From positions 62,001-126,000 of the forward strand of contig MU863912.1 of the NCBI GenBank assembly GCA_033296885.1: a DNA stretch of 64,000 nt. The letters run 5' to 3'. The stretch's first letter is position 1. Each line of letters opens with the position of its first letter. Shown piece after piece: positions 43,520-54,875 of the stretch. The position numbers and the translations under genes were made by a program. This DNA is from Triangularia verruculosa (taxonomy: Eukaryota; Ascomycota; Sordariomycetes; Sordariales; Podosporaceae). The notes under the pieces were generated by a model. It was not told the DNA's origin and did no database searches. It saw only the letters and a list, made by a program, of their open reading frames with translations.

Positions 43520-46500
43520 TCATAGACCCGTCTTCATAGTAACGCGCTTTCCAATAAGATCCAGGTAGAATTCGAGCGTCTTCTTGCCCTGTCTCCTGGC
43601 CCAGAGAAGCCTCAATAACATTCTACTAATGTATCTCCCTTCGTCAGTAGCCTGCAGGTCGTCGTATGTCATCAGTGGTTCATTGATACCCTCGAACCAC
43701 CTAGCGGCATGACTGGAAAGATCATGCAACACTGACATGGCCTCTTGTTCCATTTCGTTGGCCTCCTGCTCCTTGATACCTTGCCGTCGGTAGACACAGG
43801 CGAGGTGTAAGCGTGCCCGCCCAAGCGCCTCAGGCATCCAGTTGGATGTGATGCCAAGCTCAATACACTCCTCGAGATACATTCTGTCTCGTGTTAACAA
43901 ACCTCTTTGCGGGATACAATCAGTGGTAAAACTTACGTCGCCTTTGGAAGGTCGTTGAGCAGGACATACATCCCACCCACTGCGAATGTACTCAGAATCG
44001 CCCCTTTGCTATGTTTACCTGCTGAGTTCAGTCTGGCCTCGCGGATTTCGAGATGCATGGCGAGAGACCGCTCATAATTATCCTTGGTCCCTGCCTGCCG
44101 AATCGCACACGCGAGCATAAAGTAGTTGTCCCAATATTGGGTATCCTTCCCAAACTCGAACTCGACCAGCTCAACCGAACGTTGCAGAAATCCGATTGAC
44201 TCCTCCAGTCTCTCCTGACACATTCGCACGACGCCCATGTTGTAGTAATATTTCGAGTACTCGAATGGAATCTTGTCTTCCGTGTCCCAACTGCGATAAT
44301 GCTCTAGGCAGCGCTCAAAGATTCTTTCTGCATCCTCAAACTCATATTGGTTCAACAAGACAAGTCCGTAATCAGTCGCTGCATTTTGGAGAAGGATGTC
44401 GTTGTCTTTGGTTCCCGACTGCACAAAAACGTGTTTTCGAATATCCTTTGCCAATTCTAGCCTCCTGCGAGTCTCCTCACGTTCTTGGCAACCCATGGCA
44501 TATCGAAGCAAACCGGAGATGCAATGGATGTCGGCTCGTCGTGGTGCCATGGGGTCGGTTCTAGGGTGCTTAGTATCGTGAATCCTTTCAGCTGCGTCAA
44601 GTAATTCGAGACCGTTGTGTCCCTCAGCTTTGCTCTCCCAGATATAAAAGCCAGCGTCGTAGAACAGGTCGGCCAGTTCTTCTAGCCTTTCAAACTCTGG
44701 AAATGTCTTCTCCCCTTCTAGAAATGCTCGATGAAGACTGCTGATATGCGGCATGTACTCCTTGCACTGCTTTCGGTTCTTTGGTGCAGGTGTCTGCTGT
44801 GCGGGGGCTTTTGGAAAGCGGTTGCGTACAAGACGCGTTGCCTTTCTCATGGCACTGTCGAGCTTGAGTTGGAACCCAATGTCAATGATGATCTTCCGCT
44901 GAAGCAGTCTGTGGATACGGTAGGACTCCTTCCCATCCCCCGTCGAACGCACTTCGATCAGCTTTCGGCCTTCCAAGGCCCTTATCATGCGTTTGTATTG
45001 GGTTGCCTGGGTCGCGTTCAGAAATGCAAGGTAATCCTCGGTGTGATCTCCCACGAGGAGCTCTTTCTGGATGTTCTCCGGGTCGAGGAAAGCGAGAATC
45101 TCAAGCAGGTTTCGAGCAGGCACTCCGAGTTCACTAATGCCAATCTCCCACAACATGTCCAAGGACGAGTCTACCTCTGTTGTCACTGCCATGCGGCTCT
45201 TTTGTGTGGCTCGAAATTCCTTCTTCTCATCCCAAATCTCCATAAAATCGTCCAATGTTGCGCGTGATGTCTTCAGATACCCAGCCACCATGATGACTGC
45301 AAGTGGTAGCCGCTCAACCAACTCCGCAGTATAAACAGCCTGCTTGTAGTGGTGATGCGCTGAGAGCTCACCAAGCGTGGCCCAGTCCGGATCTAGAGCA
45401 CCAATAAGAAATTCTGCGGCTTCGTCGGGTGTTAGCGGCTCCAATTCGACTCTATGCAGCCCTCGCTCCAATGCAAAAGTGTCAGTTGAGGCATCCATGC
45501 GAATGAGCGTTTGTTCGCGTGTGGTGATGAGAATTGAGCCCTTAGTCTTGGGCAAATTGCGCGGAATATAGCGGGATATATCGTCCCATGCCTCCACGTT
45601 GTCGAAGATGAGGAGCCATGGTCTCTCCAGTCTACCCAGCAATGTTCTAATCTCAAGCATATAGGTGGTGGAGTCTTGATTGTCGGGCTTTTGGTGGAAA
45701 AGCTCCGCGCCGACGGAGTTGTACTTGTCGGCTAGTCCACCTTGATCCTCAGCCTCAACCCAAATCACAGTTTCGAAATTGTGCGCGAATCGCCACGCAT
45801 ATTCGACTGCCGTTGCTGTTTTACCAATTCCACCTCTACCACTGACAACGCAGATGTGACCGGATTTCGAGAGATACCCGTTCACCAACTGGAGATCTGC
45901 GTCTCGCCCTACAAACTCAGCGTTGCGTGGCGGAACGTTGATCGGATTCGTGTCAAAGGTCTCGTGGATTGTCAATCTGTCGTCTTCTAGTGGCCGATAA
46001 GGTAATACCTGAGCCCCTTCAGCCTTTCCTGCAATGTATGCCTCAATCCAGGCTCGTTCGGCCCCTATTCTGCCGCGTCTCCCCTCACCACCTGAACTAT
46101 CATTGAAGCTCTGCAAATCGTTGCTTTCATCAGGCATCATACTCCGTGGGATAATAGTTGCTGTGGTGGCTTCGTTTTGAACAGAATCGTCGTTCTGAAA
46201 GCTTATCACATATAACTGTGAGTGCTCGACATAATCGTGGACGCGTTCTTGTCGAGCTTCATCTTCTTCCCCATTGACCTCATACTCCGCATCGTCTTGG
46301 CCGAGTGAGAAAAGAGCAAATTGTTCCAGATGACCGGCCAGATGATCCTTCCAACTGACCAGGCTCTCTTTGTACATGATGCCACACAGGGGGCACTCGC
46401 GCTGGGGGTTTGGCAGGGGTTGAATGTATGGTATTTGAGATGTGCTGAGCAGCAACTCCAGAATCTCGGGGCTAGAGATGACGATATCCGGATGGGTGGA

Positions 46501-48042
46501 AATGAGGTGTTCTCTTAGAAGAGATACACTGTTGAACTTTGTAACACAAGCCGTGCTCTTGCAATACCAAACTTGTTGAGTTCGGTGATAATCGAGTTCG
46601 TGTTGGAACCACTCTTGCTTCACCCCAAACAATCTGTGACCTTTGCTACAGCCGTCAAAGGTACACATATACGGTTGCATGTCTAGGTAAAGATGGGCTA
46701 ACCACTCGTCCAGTTTCATCTTGGTCTTTTCGGGCTCCAAAGGAACTTCAAAGCGACAGTATTGACATTGAAACGGGAGGTTTTTCTCAACCGTGATATC
46801 CACAGGAGGCTCGGGGGGCTGTATGTCATCGTCATTCTCCATGCCTATTGAGGGGAAAGAGGTAACAGATTCCTGTTCGAAAAGCGGATTGGAGAAGTAA
46901 GATGCTCTCCCAGTGGTGGATGGTGTTGTCCTAGAAGCATTGATTTCCGAACCTGAGGGCGTAGAAGCCTTTCGGTAGCCGCGTACTCGACGGATGCGAC
47001 TGCCCCCTAATGGCTTTTTAGGAAATATAGGCTTGAGAAACCCGATCCCACCGGTGACGACACCGGGAGGGGTGGTCCAGATCTCACCGACATTGTCGGT
47101 GGTTTGCTGTCGAAGGTTCCAGATATACCGCCGTCGTCGCTGGTTCGCCGCCACAAGCCTCTCGATCAAGAAAATAGGTGCCTTGGGAAAGAATTGATTC
47201 ACATATCCACGGTCAACGATTTCTTGTCGATTGGCGTCCGGTGGAACTTCCGTCTCCATATCGTCAAATGGATCTAGCAACGTTGGTCGAAGGTCGGCTA
47301 GGTCATCAAGGATATCTTCTGCGTCAACCAAGCATCTCTCGGTATCCCAGTCTGGTTCTTGATCCCCCAATCCCAGAATCTCCAAGAGCTCCTGTGTCTT
47401 TTGCAGCTCCTGGGTGTTCTGTAGCACACGTATCTTCTCCTGGTTCTCCGTGTTCTGCAATCCCTGGGGTGTTTTCTGCTGTTCCTCCATATTCTGGATG
47501 TCCTGGGCCTCCGGCAAGGGCTTTGTCTTTTGGTCTTCAGATGATGCTGCAAACGCCGATGGCAGAGGGGTTGTGCTACCATCTTTCTGAGGCAGAGCAT
47601 CGAAAGCATCCGGTTCGTATACAACAGGAGGCAATGACTCCGTTGCTGGTAGTAAACCTCACGTCAACGAAGCATTCTAACGGTATTCATAGTTGCGGGT
47701 GGACTTACCCTGGGCTATCAGGCTATGTAACCCCTCCAAGAGCAATTGGGTACTCTGCTGAGGTCCTTTGGTCCATCGTAAGGCATGGTCGAGCCTTCGA
47801 GAGGACGCCCCAGTATCATGACCCCAAGATGTCAGTTTGCTGAGACATCGTTCTGCAAGATCGCGCAAGTTTGCAACTGACGGGTTCGCATTGATGGCGG
47901 AATGGAGCTGTTGAAGAGCCTGTGTGCAATCCTCGAAGTGGGCGGCTAAAGGAGCCTTTGCCCGAACCTGTTGGGTGAGGTCCCTGGCATGGTGCGTGGA
48001 CAACACACCAGGATCAGCCTTGCTGTGAGTCGGGTTCTCCAT
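43520..48042 (-). CDS. NLR-type protein: helical N-terminus, C2H2 region, NB-ARC, TPR repeats
   Basis: Three exons, 48042-47709, 47645-43937 and 43883-43520, give 1468 residues with introns of 63 and 51 bp. Residues 1-111 form a helical N-terminal domain (CLSKLTSWGHD; LLLEGLHSLIAQG). A Glu/Gln-rich coiled-coil-like stretch follows. Residues about 400-550 carry zinc-finger-like Cys/His pairs: CQYCRFEV, WLAHLYLDMQPYMCTFDGC, WFQHELDYH, CPLCGIMY, WKDHLAGHLEQF. The NB-ARC begins near residue 710 with Walker A GRGGIGKT, then LLIFDNVEAW (Walker B), ILITTREQ and RLPLAVIMVAGYL; YRIHRLLQRKI replaces the MHD-type motif. The last 450 residues are TPR-like helices. The plan fits fungal STAND/NLR immune receptors, which oligomerise on ligand detection. 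It starts head-to-head with the HeLo-like gene at 48795, sharing a 752-bp promoter region. Confidence 0.88.
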
Positions 48043-48794
48043 AGCGGTCGCCCTGGTGTAGAGCAGGGGCAAGCTAGGAAAGTGGTCTTTGATGGAATGA
48101 TAAGATAGGTGGCCAGTTGGTTGGCAAACGACAGTTTTGCAGATCGGGCTCAATTCATTTCGCAGAAAAGGCAGACTGGTTGTCTTTCTGTTTTCCAGGT
48201 CTCAGTCGGTCGAGATCCCGTCTCACAAGATACCCCGCACGGTGGCACTTCACGGGGCTTTCTGACTGCAGGAGTGAGTGGCTGCCAATGGCTCGGACGA
48301 CCCATATCCGATAACCTTCCATCTGCCTAGGTAAGGTAGGTATCTATTTTCCTTAAACCCCCACTCTCGGTCTGCCATATTGTTAATGTACATATGCAAC
48401 ATTCCAAAAAGGTCTCCCCAAAAGCCTGTTTCCCATGACACCGAGTTCACTTAGGGTGCCCGGGAAGTGCTTCCTATTGGAGCTTGAACGCCAGCCTTGG
48501 ATGTGCACTTTCGGATTCCACGATGTAATACTGGTACCAGCACATCATGCAGAGGAGTGGCACGGAAGTGTGGTACCTAAGGGAGGCAGCTTTTTGACGA
48601 GGCTTTCAGAAATGAAGGCAGCAACCCCGCACATTGGGTTCCGTTCAAGGGCGACATCTGCTTCGCAGAGGCGACGGGTTCATTTTCGACTTGACATCCT
48701 CTTTCTATCTACTTTCGAATTTTCTTCAAATCCCCCACGGCTCTCGTTATCGCTAGGCCCCATCCCGGATCACGAGGCTCCCTCTACTGGTATC
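48043..48794. promoter_or_regulatory. Bidirectional promoter region of the NLR/HeLo-like pair
   Basis: 752 bp between two divergent start codons. Contains CTAGGTAAGGTAGGTA at 48328-48343 near its middle. A plus-strand frame running in from 48435 is an N-terminal extension of the HeLo-like ORF without family features. No TATA box stands out on either side. Confidence 0.5.
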
Positions 48795-50461
48795 ATGTCG
48801 GGCTTAGAACTCATCGGGGTAGTTTTAGGTTTGTACCCCATTCTCGCTCTCCTTGCCAGAAATTGCAGGGAGCTGAGGCACAGCAATCCGGCAGACCTTA
48901 GCACCAAGGTGGATGTTGTATTTCAAATCTCCAAACGCACAATCCAAGGGATTCTAGAGTCGGCTCTCCCATATCAACAAGTTCAACGTCTATTCCCATC
49001 AGATGGCCTTGAGAATGAGACCATCTGGCAAGATCCTCATATACAGCAAACCCTCCGCTCCCGACTCGGCGAAGAAAAGTACAAGATCACTGTTGATTAC
49101 TTGGAGAGAATGAGATCGCTGTTGATGCAACTCAGGATTGACCTGGAGAGTTTAAGCCATGGCGCAGTAAGTTCTGCTTCTCTTCAGCTCAAGGTAGTCA
49201 CTCCAAGCAGTGGCTAACTGTGGAATGACAGGATATACACGGCACTGTTGGCAGGGCCATGACAAAAGTCAGGACTGTTCGGGCGGGGATGGAGAGGTCG
49301 CCCATTCGGAGAAAGATCAACGAGATCAAGGACCTCAACGCGGAACTTCGACTCATGTTAGAGGATCGCCCATTCATGGTTACGCATCAGCAGATACAAA
49401 GCCAGGGAGGTACTTTGATACTCAACACTTCCCAGACGACCGGAGTACAAGCCAGCGAACTCTTTGAACTCATCAGGGGACGATACACCTGCGCTTGCCA
49501 AAGGCCCCATATGATCGGAGTGGGGTGCCAATGTGCTACGTGCGCTGAACCACTGACGGACCAGCTGATGTCTCACTCGGAATGGGCCTTCCAGCTAGCT
49601 TGCCATACTAGTTCAGAGGCTCCCACGGAGGCTCCCACCACGGTGCTTCTTGAGGCCGTGCCCGACATTGACCCCGACGCGGCCGAGATTCAGGACCTCT
49701 GCTCGTTGGTTGAGGAAGTGGCATCACAAAAAACGGTCCGTAAGGTCCTAATCGACGCGGAAAACAACAAGATGTACATGACGGCAAGGTTTAACGCGAA
49801 CGGGAAAAAGAACCCCATTATGACCATCGCCGATCTCAGGCAGTCTGGTAACGGTCTAGCAGTAAGGGATCGTTGGGAACTGGCACTTCGGCTTTGTCTG
49901 GCTATCGTTCGACTCTGTGAAACCCCATGGGTGAACGAGTCCTGGACTTGGGATGTTTGTGTCGGTCAAATCCCACCCAATAGCAACGACATGTCAGACA
50001 GGGCCCACGACGATGTGATGAAGTTTCCAGTTATATTTCGGGAGGTGTACTCGGCGGGCTACCAGACCGATTCCGAGTCGATCCAGACCGCGGTGGCGCC
50101 CATGCAATGCGCTGAGCTGCTCCAGGATGATGAACCGGTGTTGACCAAACTTGGACTGGCCCTCATTGAGCTGGCATTGCAAAAAAGCATGGAAGATCTA
50201 CGGAGCGAGTTAGGCTCACCAGAGTCGACAGCGCCTCAAAGTGTAATTGACCGCTGCATGGCGATCAAGTTACTCAAAACCGGGAAGATACAGCGGGAGG
50301 CGAGTGCAGCTTACGCAGATGCGGTAAATGTTTGCATCCAGCGGAAATTCCTGGACACTGATGGCAATCCTAGTCAGCTTGTATCGACACATTCTACCTT
50401 CTTAAGAAGATTCAACGACACGGTACTGATGCCTTTATTTGAGGTCTGGAAACGGTACTAG
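48795..50461 (+). CDS. HeLo-like N-terminal / DUF7580-type protein, candidate cell-death effector
   Basis: Two exons, 48795-49166 and 49232-50461, give 533 residues with a 65-bp intron. The start MSGLELIGVVLGLYPILALL, a short hydrophobic helix followed by about 200 helical residues, is the hallmark of fungal HeLo-like domains, which in known cases insert in membranes and kill the cell. The C-terminal half (about 260-533) has RDRWELALRLCLAIVRLCETPW and DEPVLTKLGLALIELALQKS, which I associate with the fungal DUF7580 region that commonly follows such N-termini. A cysteine-rich stretch (YTCACQRPHMIGVGCQCATCAEP) lies between them. An upstream in-frame ATG (48435) would bury the hydrophobic N-terminus, so 48795 is chosen. 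The neighbouring divergent NLR suggests an effector/receptor pair; that is inference. Confidence 0.7.
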
Positions 50462-51049
50462 ACACAGGGTACTCGGGCTCGCAACTTTTCTTTATTTTGC
50501 ACTCTATTTTTTTTCTGTACAGCTACTCTTAGATTGTCTGTAAAGATAGGTGGGCGGAGAAGCATTTGCTATCTTGTATATGAAGGTGTCTCTCCAAATT
50601 AGGTTCTTGACCACAGCGAACTTGCATGGGCCATGGTAATTGATATCTTTATACCCCTACCTACTCCGGCTTTGTTGTCATTATAGCCATGAGCTTGTTA
50701 TACTACTGACGGCTTCTTCCGATTCAAAGATACCATAGCGCGCTTAGGGAGGTGTATATGATCCTGTAATACCAACTGGCCCACCCAGTCAGATATATAC
50801 TCTGCAGTCCAAGTTATATAGTCTACCATCAAAACTTAGACAAGGCAGTCTACCGACTAAAATTGCGCAATTTACCTTCCAAACCTAAGCGTTTTCCTGT
50901 CTTCCCCGCAAAATTACCACTCCATTTCAGCTTTCCCATCTATCCCCCAATCTCCTAGGCCCTAGCGCCAACACACTCCACTCAATCATCGGCGTAAACC
51001 AACGACTACCATCATTAGTCCTTTAGTCCGCCAATACTAGTCCGCCAAT
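50462..51049. other. Intergenic, 590 bp
   Basis: 3' flank of the HeLo-like gene and former promoter of the beta-lactamase-fold pseudogene. Nothing else recognised. Confidence 0.5.
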
Positions 51050-52702
51050 ATGTACATCAAGAACCTATCATCCCGATTGGACCGACTTCGGCCGACCGTC
51101 GAGAATCTAATGTAGATCGGCGGCACGACTGGCCTGGCCTACGCCGTCATGGAATCGGGCGTGCCAGTTTACCACGCGCACTTTGGCCATCGCGACGTCG
51201 ACACACAACTTCCTGTTACAGCCGACACGATATTCCCCGCCTGCTCGATAGTAAAGGCCATTACCGCCGCGGCAGTAGGAATTCTAGTCGAGAAGGGGAA
51301 GCTAAGTTGGGACACGTTGTTCAAGGATATCATCCCGTCTTTTCATTCCGGAGATGAGATCCTGCAGAACTGCCTGACCGTAACTGACTTGCTGTCATAC
51401 CGGTCGGGCATGGCATGGGCCGACAACCTCGTTATCGGTACGGAAAACAACATACTGATCGCCGGAGAAGATGGAGTCAAGTACATCAACAGTCAGAAGC
51501 GCCTGCTTCCTTTTCGCGCCCAGTGGGCGTACAACAACCTTCCATACGACTTGGCCGGCAATGTTATCGAGGAGTTGAGCGGGCAATCGTACTTCGACTT
51601 CGTCCAAGATCGCATTCTCAACCCCCTGCGCTTGGAGAGAACCTCCCTCAAGCCACCTTCTCAAGAGACCGACAACGTCACGTCGAGTTACAACGCTTTG
51701 GATGACGCCATCGCCGTGAGAATCCCCTGTCCAAAGGCTGGAAGTAACCGGTTTGCTGGCCCTAGCGGTGGCTTGTGGTCCTCCATGTCTGACCTCCTAA
51801 AGCTCTACAAGGCTTTCGGGGCTAGTCTCGAGCATCAGTTCGCTACTGGCCTCACTTCCACACCAGATAACCCTTTCAAGCAGGTTGCCTACTTGACGTC
51901 CGCCAAGATTCCCATGGATCAGCCGTCGAAGAATGAGCTGTCGTATGCCTGTGGATGGGGTAGAGCGCAACTTCCCAACCGCCTGGGCCAGATTGGCATC
52001 AACCCTGGCTTGCTTCCTGAAGGCATGCCCACCGTCGGGAAGGGTACTCAGTCGCAGCTTGTGCTATTCCACTAGGGTAGTCTTCCCGGGGCCCTGTCAA
52101 TCGTCATTCTCCTCCCTAATTCCGATTAGGTTATCGTAGTTTTATCTAATTCTTTGGCCCTCACTGATGTGTCTGACTGGGTGGGTCAGTTAGTGTTGGA
52201 GGAGCTGCTCGAGGTGCCGGCTTCTGAAAGAATCGATGTGGCCGATTTCGCAAGGACCACGGTGGTTGAGAACTTGAAGTGGTACCCAGCTTTGGTCAAA
52301 GAGCTCGATGACACAAGGAAACCTGGAAGCTCTCCTAAATATCTCGAGGAGTATGTGGGCGTGTACTGGATGGACATCGGCGTTTTTAAGATTGTGGTGA
52401 CTCTGGAGGAAGGCAGTCTTTATTGGGCCATTCAAGGCTTGGACTCTGAAAAGTTCAAGCTCAACCATTACGATGACGACACTTTTACATGGTTACTGCC
52501 ACGAAATGAGCTATCCCGGCGTGGCCGTTGGGTTGGAGGCGATCAGGGCCCCGACTTCTGGAAGGCTGTATTCAAAGTCGAGGCAGGCCTGATCAACAAG
52601 CTTTACTGGGCGCATGACACCAGTGTCCCACCCCTTGAGCTCACGAAGGAGAAACCTGGTCGAGACCTCGTGACTGCCCATGGCCAGTCTCCGCTTACCT
52701 AA
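51050..52702 (+). pseudogene. Serine beta-lactamase-fold hydrolase gene with three in-frame TAG codons
   Basis: One frame runs from an ATG at 51050 to the stop at 52700-52702 (about 550 codons) interrupted only by TAG at 51113, 52073 and 52127. There is no frameshift. The fold is clear: SIVK (the SxxK nucleophile motif, in PACSIVKAITAAA), WAYNNLPYDLAG (the Y-x-N motif) and GPSGGLWSSMSDLLK. Sequence after the second TAG still reads as family: GSLPGALSIVILLP, then VIVVLSNSLALTD and SDWVGQLVLEELL, followed by the usual C-terminal beta domain (WALQ-like WAIQGLDSEKFKL; FTWLLPRNEL). Each TAG is one C-to-T step from CAG. Intact members are penicillin-binding-protein-like hydrolases, often tied to fungal secondary metabolism. 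An undamaged 309-codon piece (51149-52075) could still be translated. Confidence 0.75.
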
Positions 52703-54875
52703 AGCGCCGCGGATTGTTGCGGGTCCACCAGCCCTCACAGGTTGCTCCTGAGAGCCCACAGCCCATAGATTGCTTGCCTGTGGTTTGATCGCCTTGTTTT
52801 TCTTTCCATCACTTTCTTTTGCGTGCCTTGTGTCCCACATGGATGGATATCTATGCATCTTGGGGGATGAGTGGTTGGCCGGGAAGGCTCGTCGGACCGG
52901 GTCATTCAGGTACGGAGGATTTCGGCGTGGCGAGAAGATGGATCGGTTGCTCGCGAGGTATTAACTTGGCCTTTATGCGCTCTTTTCGAAGGTTTTTTTT
53001 TTATTCAGTCACTACCTACAGTCCAAAATATACATCAACATAACTGTGTGGTATGGCACCTACCCCATTTGCGCGAACGTGAACCCTCACTCACAGGTCA
53101 GTCTTCAAGATAACAGCCTCCCCCTTGAGCTCCGAATAGAAGGTAGTGCCATTCTCGGCCTGTCCTCTCGGTCAGAGGGCATGAGCACCATTTTTTAATA
53201 TGGGTACATCATTGATGTTAAGTCATCTTGAGTTCGAGAAAGCATGCGAAATTGCTTTCCAGTTCGAGGGATACAGTGTTGGTTCCCTTGTTGGAGGAGT
53301 GGGGGAGATTCTAGATGTAGAAGATTTGTGTAAGATCAGATACTCCTTCAGTTGGCTTAGACTTTGTGATCTTACAAAGCATGGGAAGTCTCAAGGCCGC
53401 TACTTATTTTCATGTGGTAATTACCAGTCTGCATGGTCCATGCATCCAAGTCTTGACCTTTCGCGGTACTGAGCTAGGTCATCACGAACCACACAGTTGT
53501 GAATGAGTTCATGCATTTGCATGATAAAGCGCAGCTCAATGCGATACTGTTTCCACCAGAGCAGAAGTAGCACATGTCAGAAAAACCTACTAGCGGGAAA
53601 ACACTTCTTTGATACCTAGGCGATGGTGGATTTTCTAGAAGCCTGCATAACATGTTGCATATTATGCATGGAAGCGGAATTCAGAGTGGGCTTGGCACTG
53701 CAGGAGCAGTCCACGGGTGTTGAAGTTGCCGGACTGGAAAGGATCAGAGGAAAGAGGAAAGAGCGCACAGCAATCAGTTCATGCTGCCAGCCTGCACCTG
53801 CAGCAAAATCTGACCAGTGCAGCAGTTAAAGCCGGAGCTTTTTCTGATCCATTGACCCAAGAAATGATGCCTGTTGGAACAGCATAAGTGCAAGTGGAAG
53901 GGAACCGGCCCGGCTGCCGGGCTGGATTAGACCGTCGCTGCAACCTCGATCTCGGAGAATTGACCACCGCGTTTAACCCCATGTTGACAAGGACAGCGGC
54001 GCAAGGTGTAAACAATAGAGGCTTGGGGGGACAAACACAGCCATTTTTAAAGGTGTTTTCTCGATAGCGTCAGTGCGTGAATCGGGAGGGATCATGATGA
54101 CGGTTTGCGGGGGAGCAGAGCGTTGTTATATTAGCGGACCCGGAAAGACAGCCCGATCACTTGCAACAGATCTCCGGTCCCAGATTCACGGGCGAAGGAA
54201 GCGCATCAATCTGAGATTGGCGATGTCACCCTGTTGCGGTCCTTGGGGTACAGGGGTCAACCCCAGGACAGGCTGCCTGAACCAATAGGCGAGCAGCACT
54301 GTTTAATTGGCCGACGCCACACGGTAGCGATCGAAATTACGCGGTCAGGGGAGATTGCGGAAGGCGCGAAGTGCCTCTTGGGACCTTGAATTCTCCAGCG
54401 GCCAAACTTTTGAACCTTTGCGACTGAAGAAACATGACAGGCGCCGACATCTCTTGTTTAGCAGACTGACTGGTCGGGGTGTGTTGTTGAAGCCGCGGCC
54501 CCAATCTCTCTTTTGTTATGCGCTCTCGTTGGCGACTCGCCCTTTCGTTCGTTACAGCAACCCACTCTCTCTCTCCGGATACCAATCGCGCATGAAGAAC
54601 AAATTACCCAACGCTGGACAGTCACTCCTTTGATCCCGTCCCACCCCGTCCAGCGTCCAATCTGTCTCCAGTCTCCGCCTCCCGACACCCGATACACGCC
54701 TGGCCCGATTGCCACCGAGACGTGACCGGGTCAGCGTGGTTAAGACGTTTCGTCTCGGGGTACTCTGCGCTGCTGTTGCTGTCTTAGCCTTCGATAGGAG
54801 GGGCCTGAGGCTTAAGAGCCTGACCTGACTTACCCTGACCTCACCTGATCTTACTGATCTGGCGGTTCAAGCACC
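52703..54875. other. Intergenic, 2.2 kb
   Basis: No supported gene. The large space ahead of the C2H2 gene probably holds a long promoter and 5' leader, as is common for fungal regulators. Short frames have no recognisable features. Confidence 0.5.

Noticed and set aside
10567..52702. TAG reassigned as a sense codon (glutamine)
   Set aside because: Several intact genes here end in TAG (for example OYE at 60463, the HeLo-like gene at 50461 and the Zn2Cys6-ankyrin gene at 19929), so TAG works as a stop.
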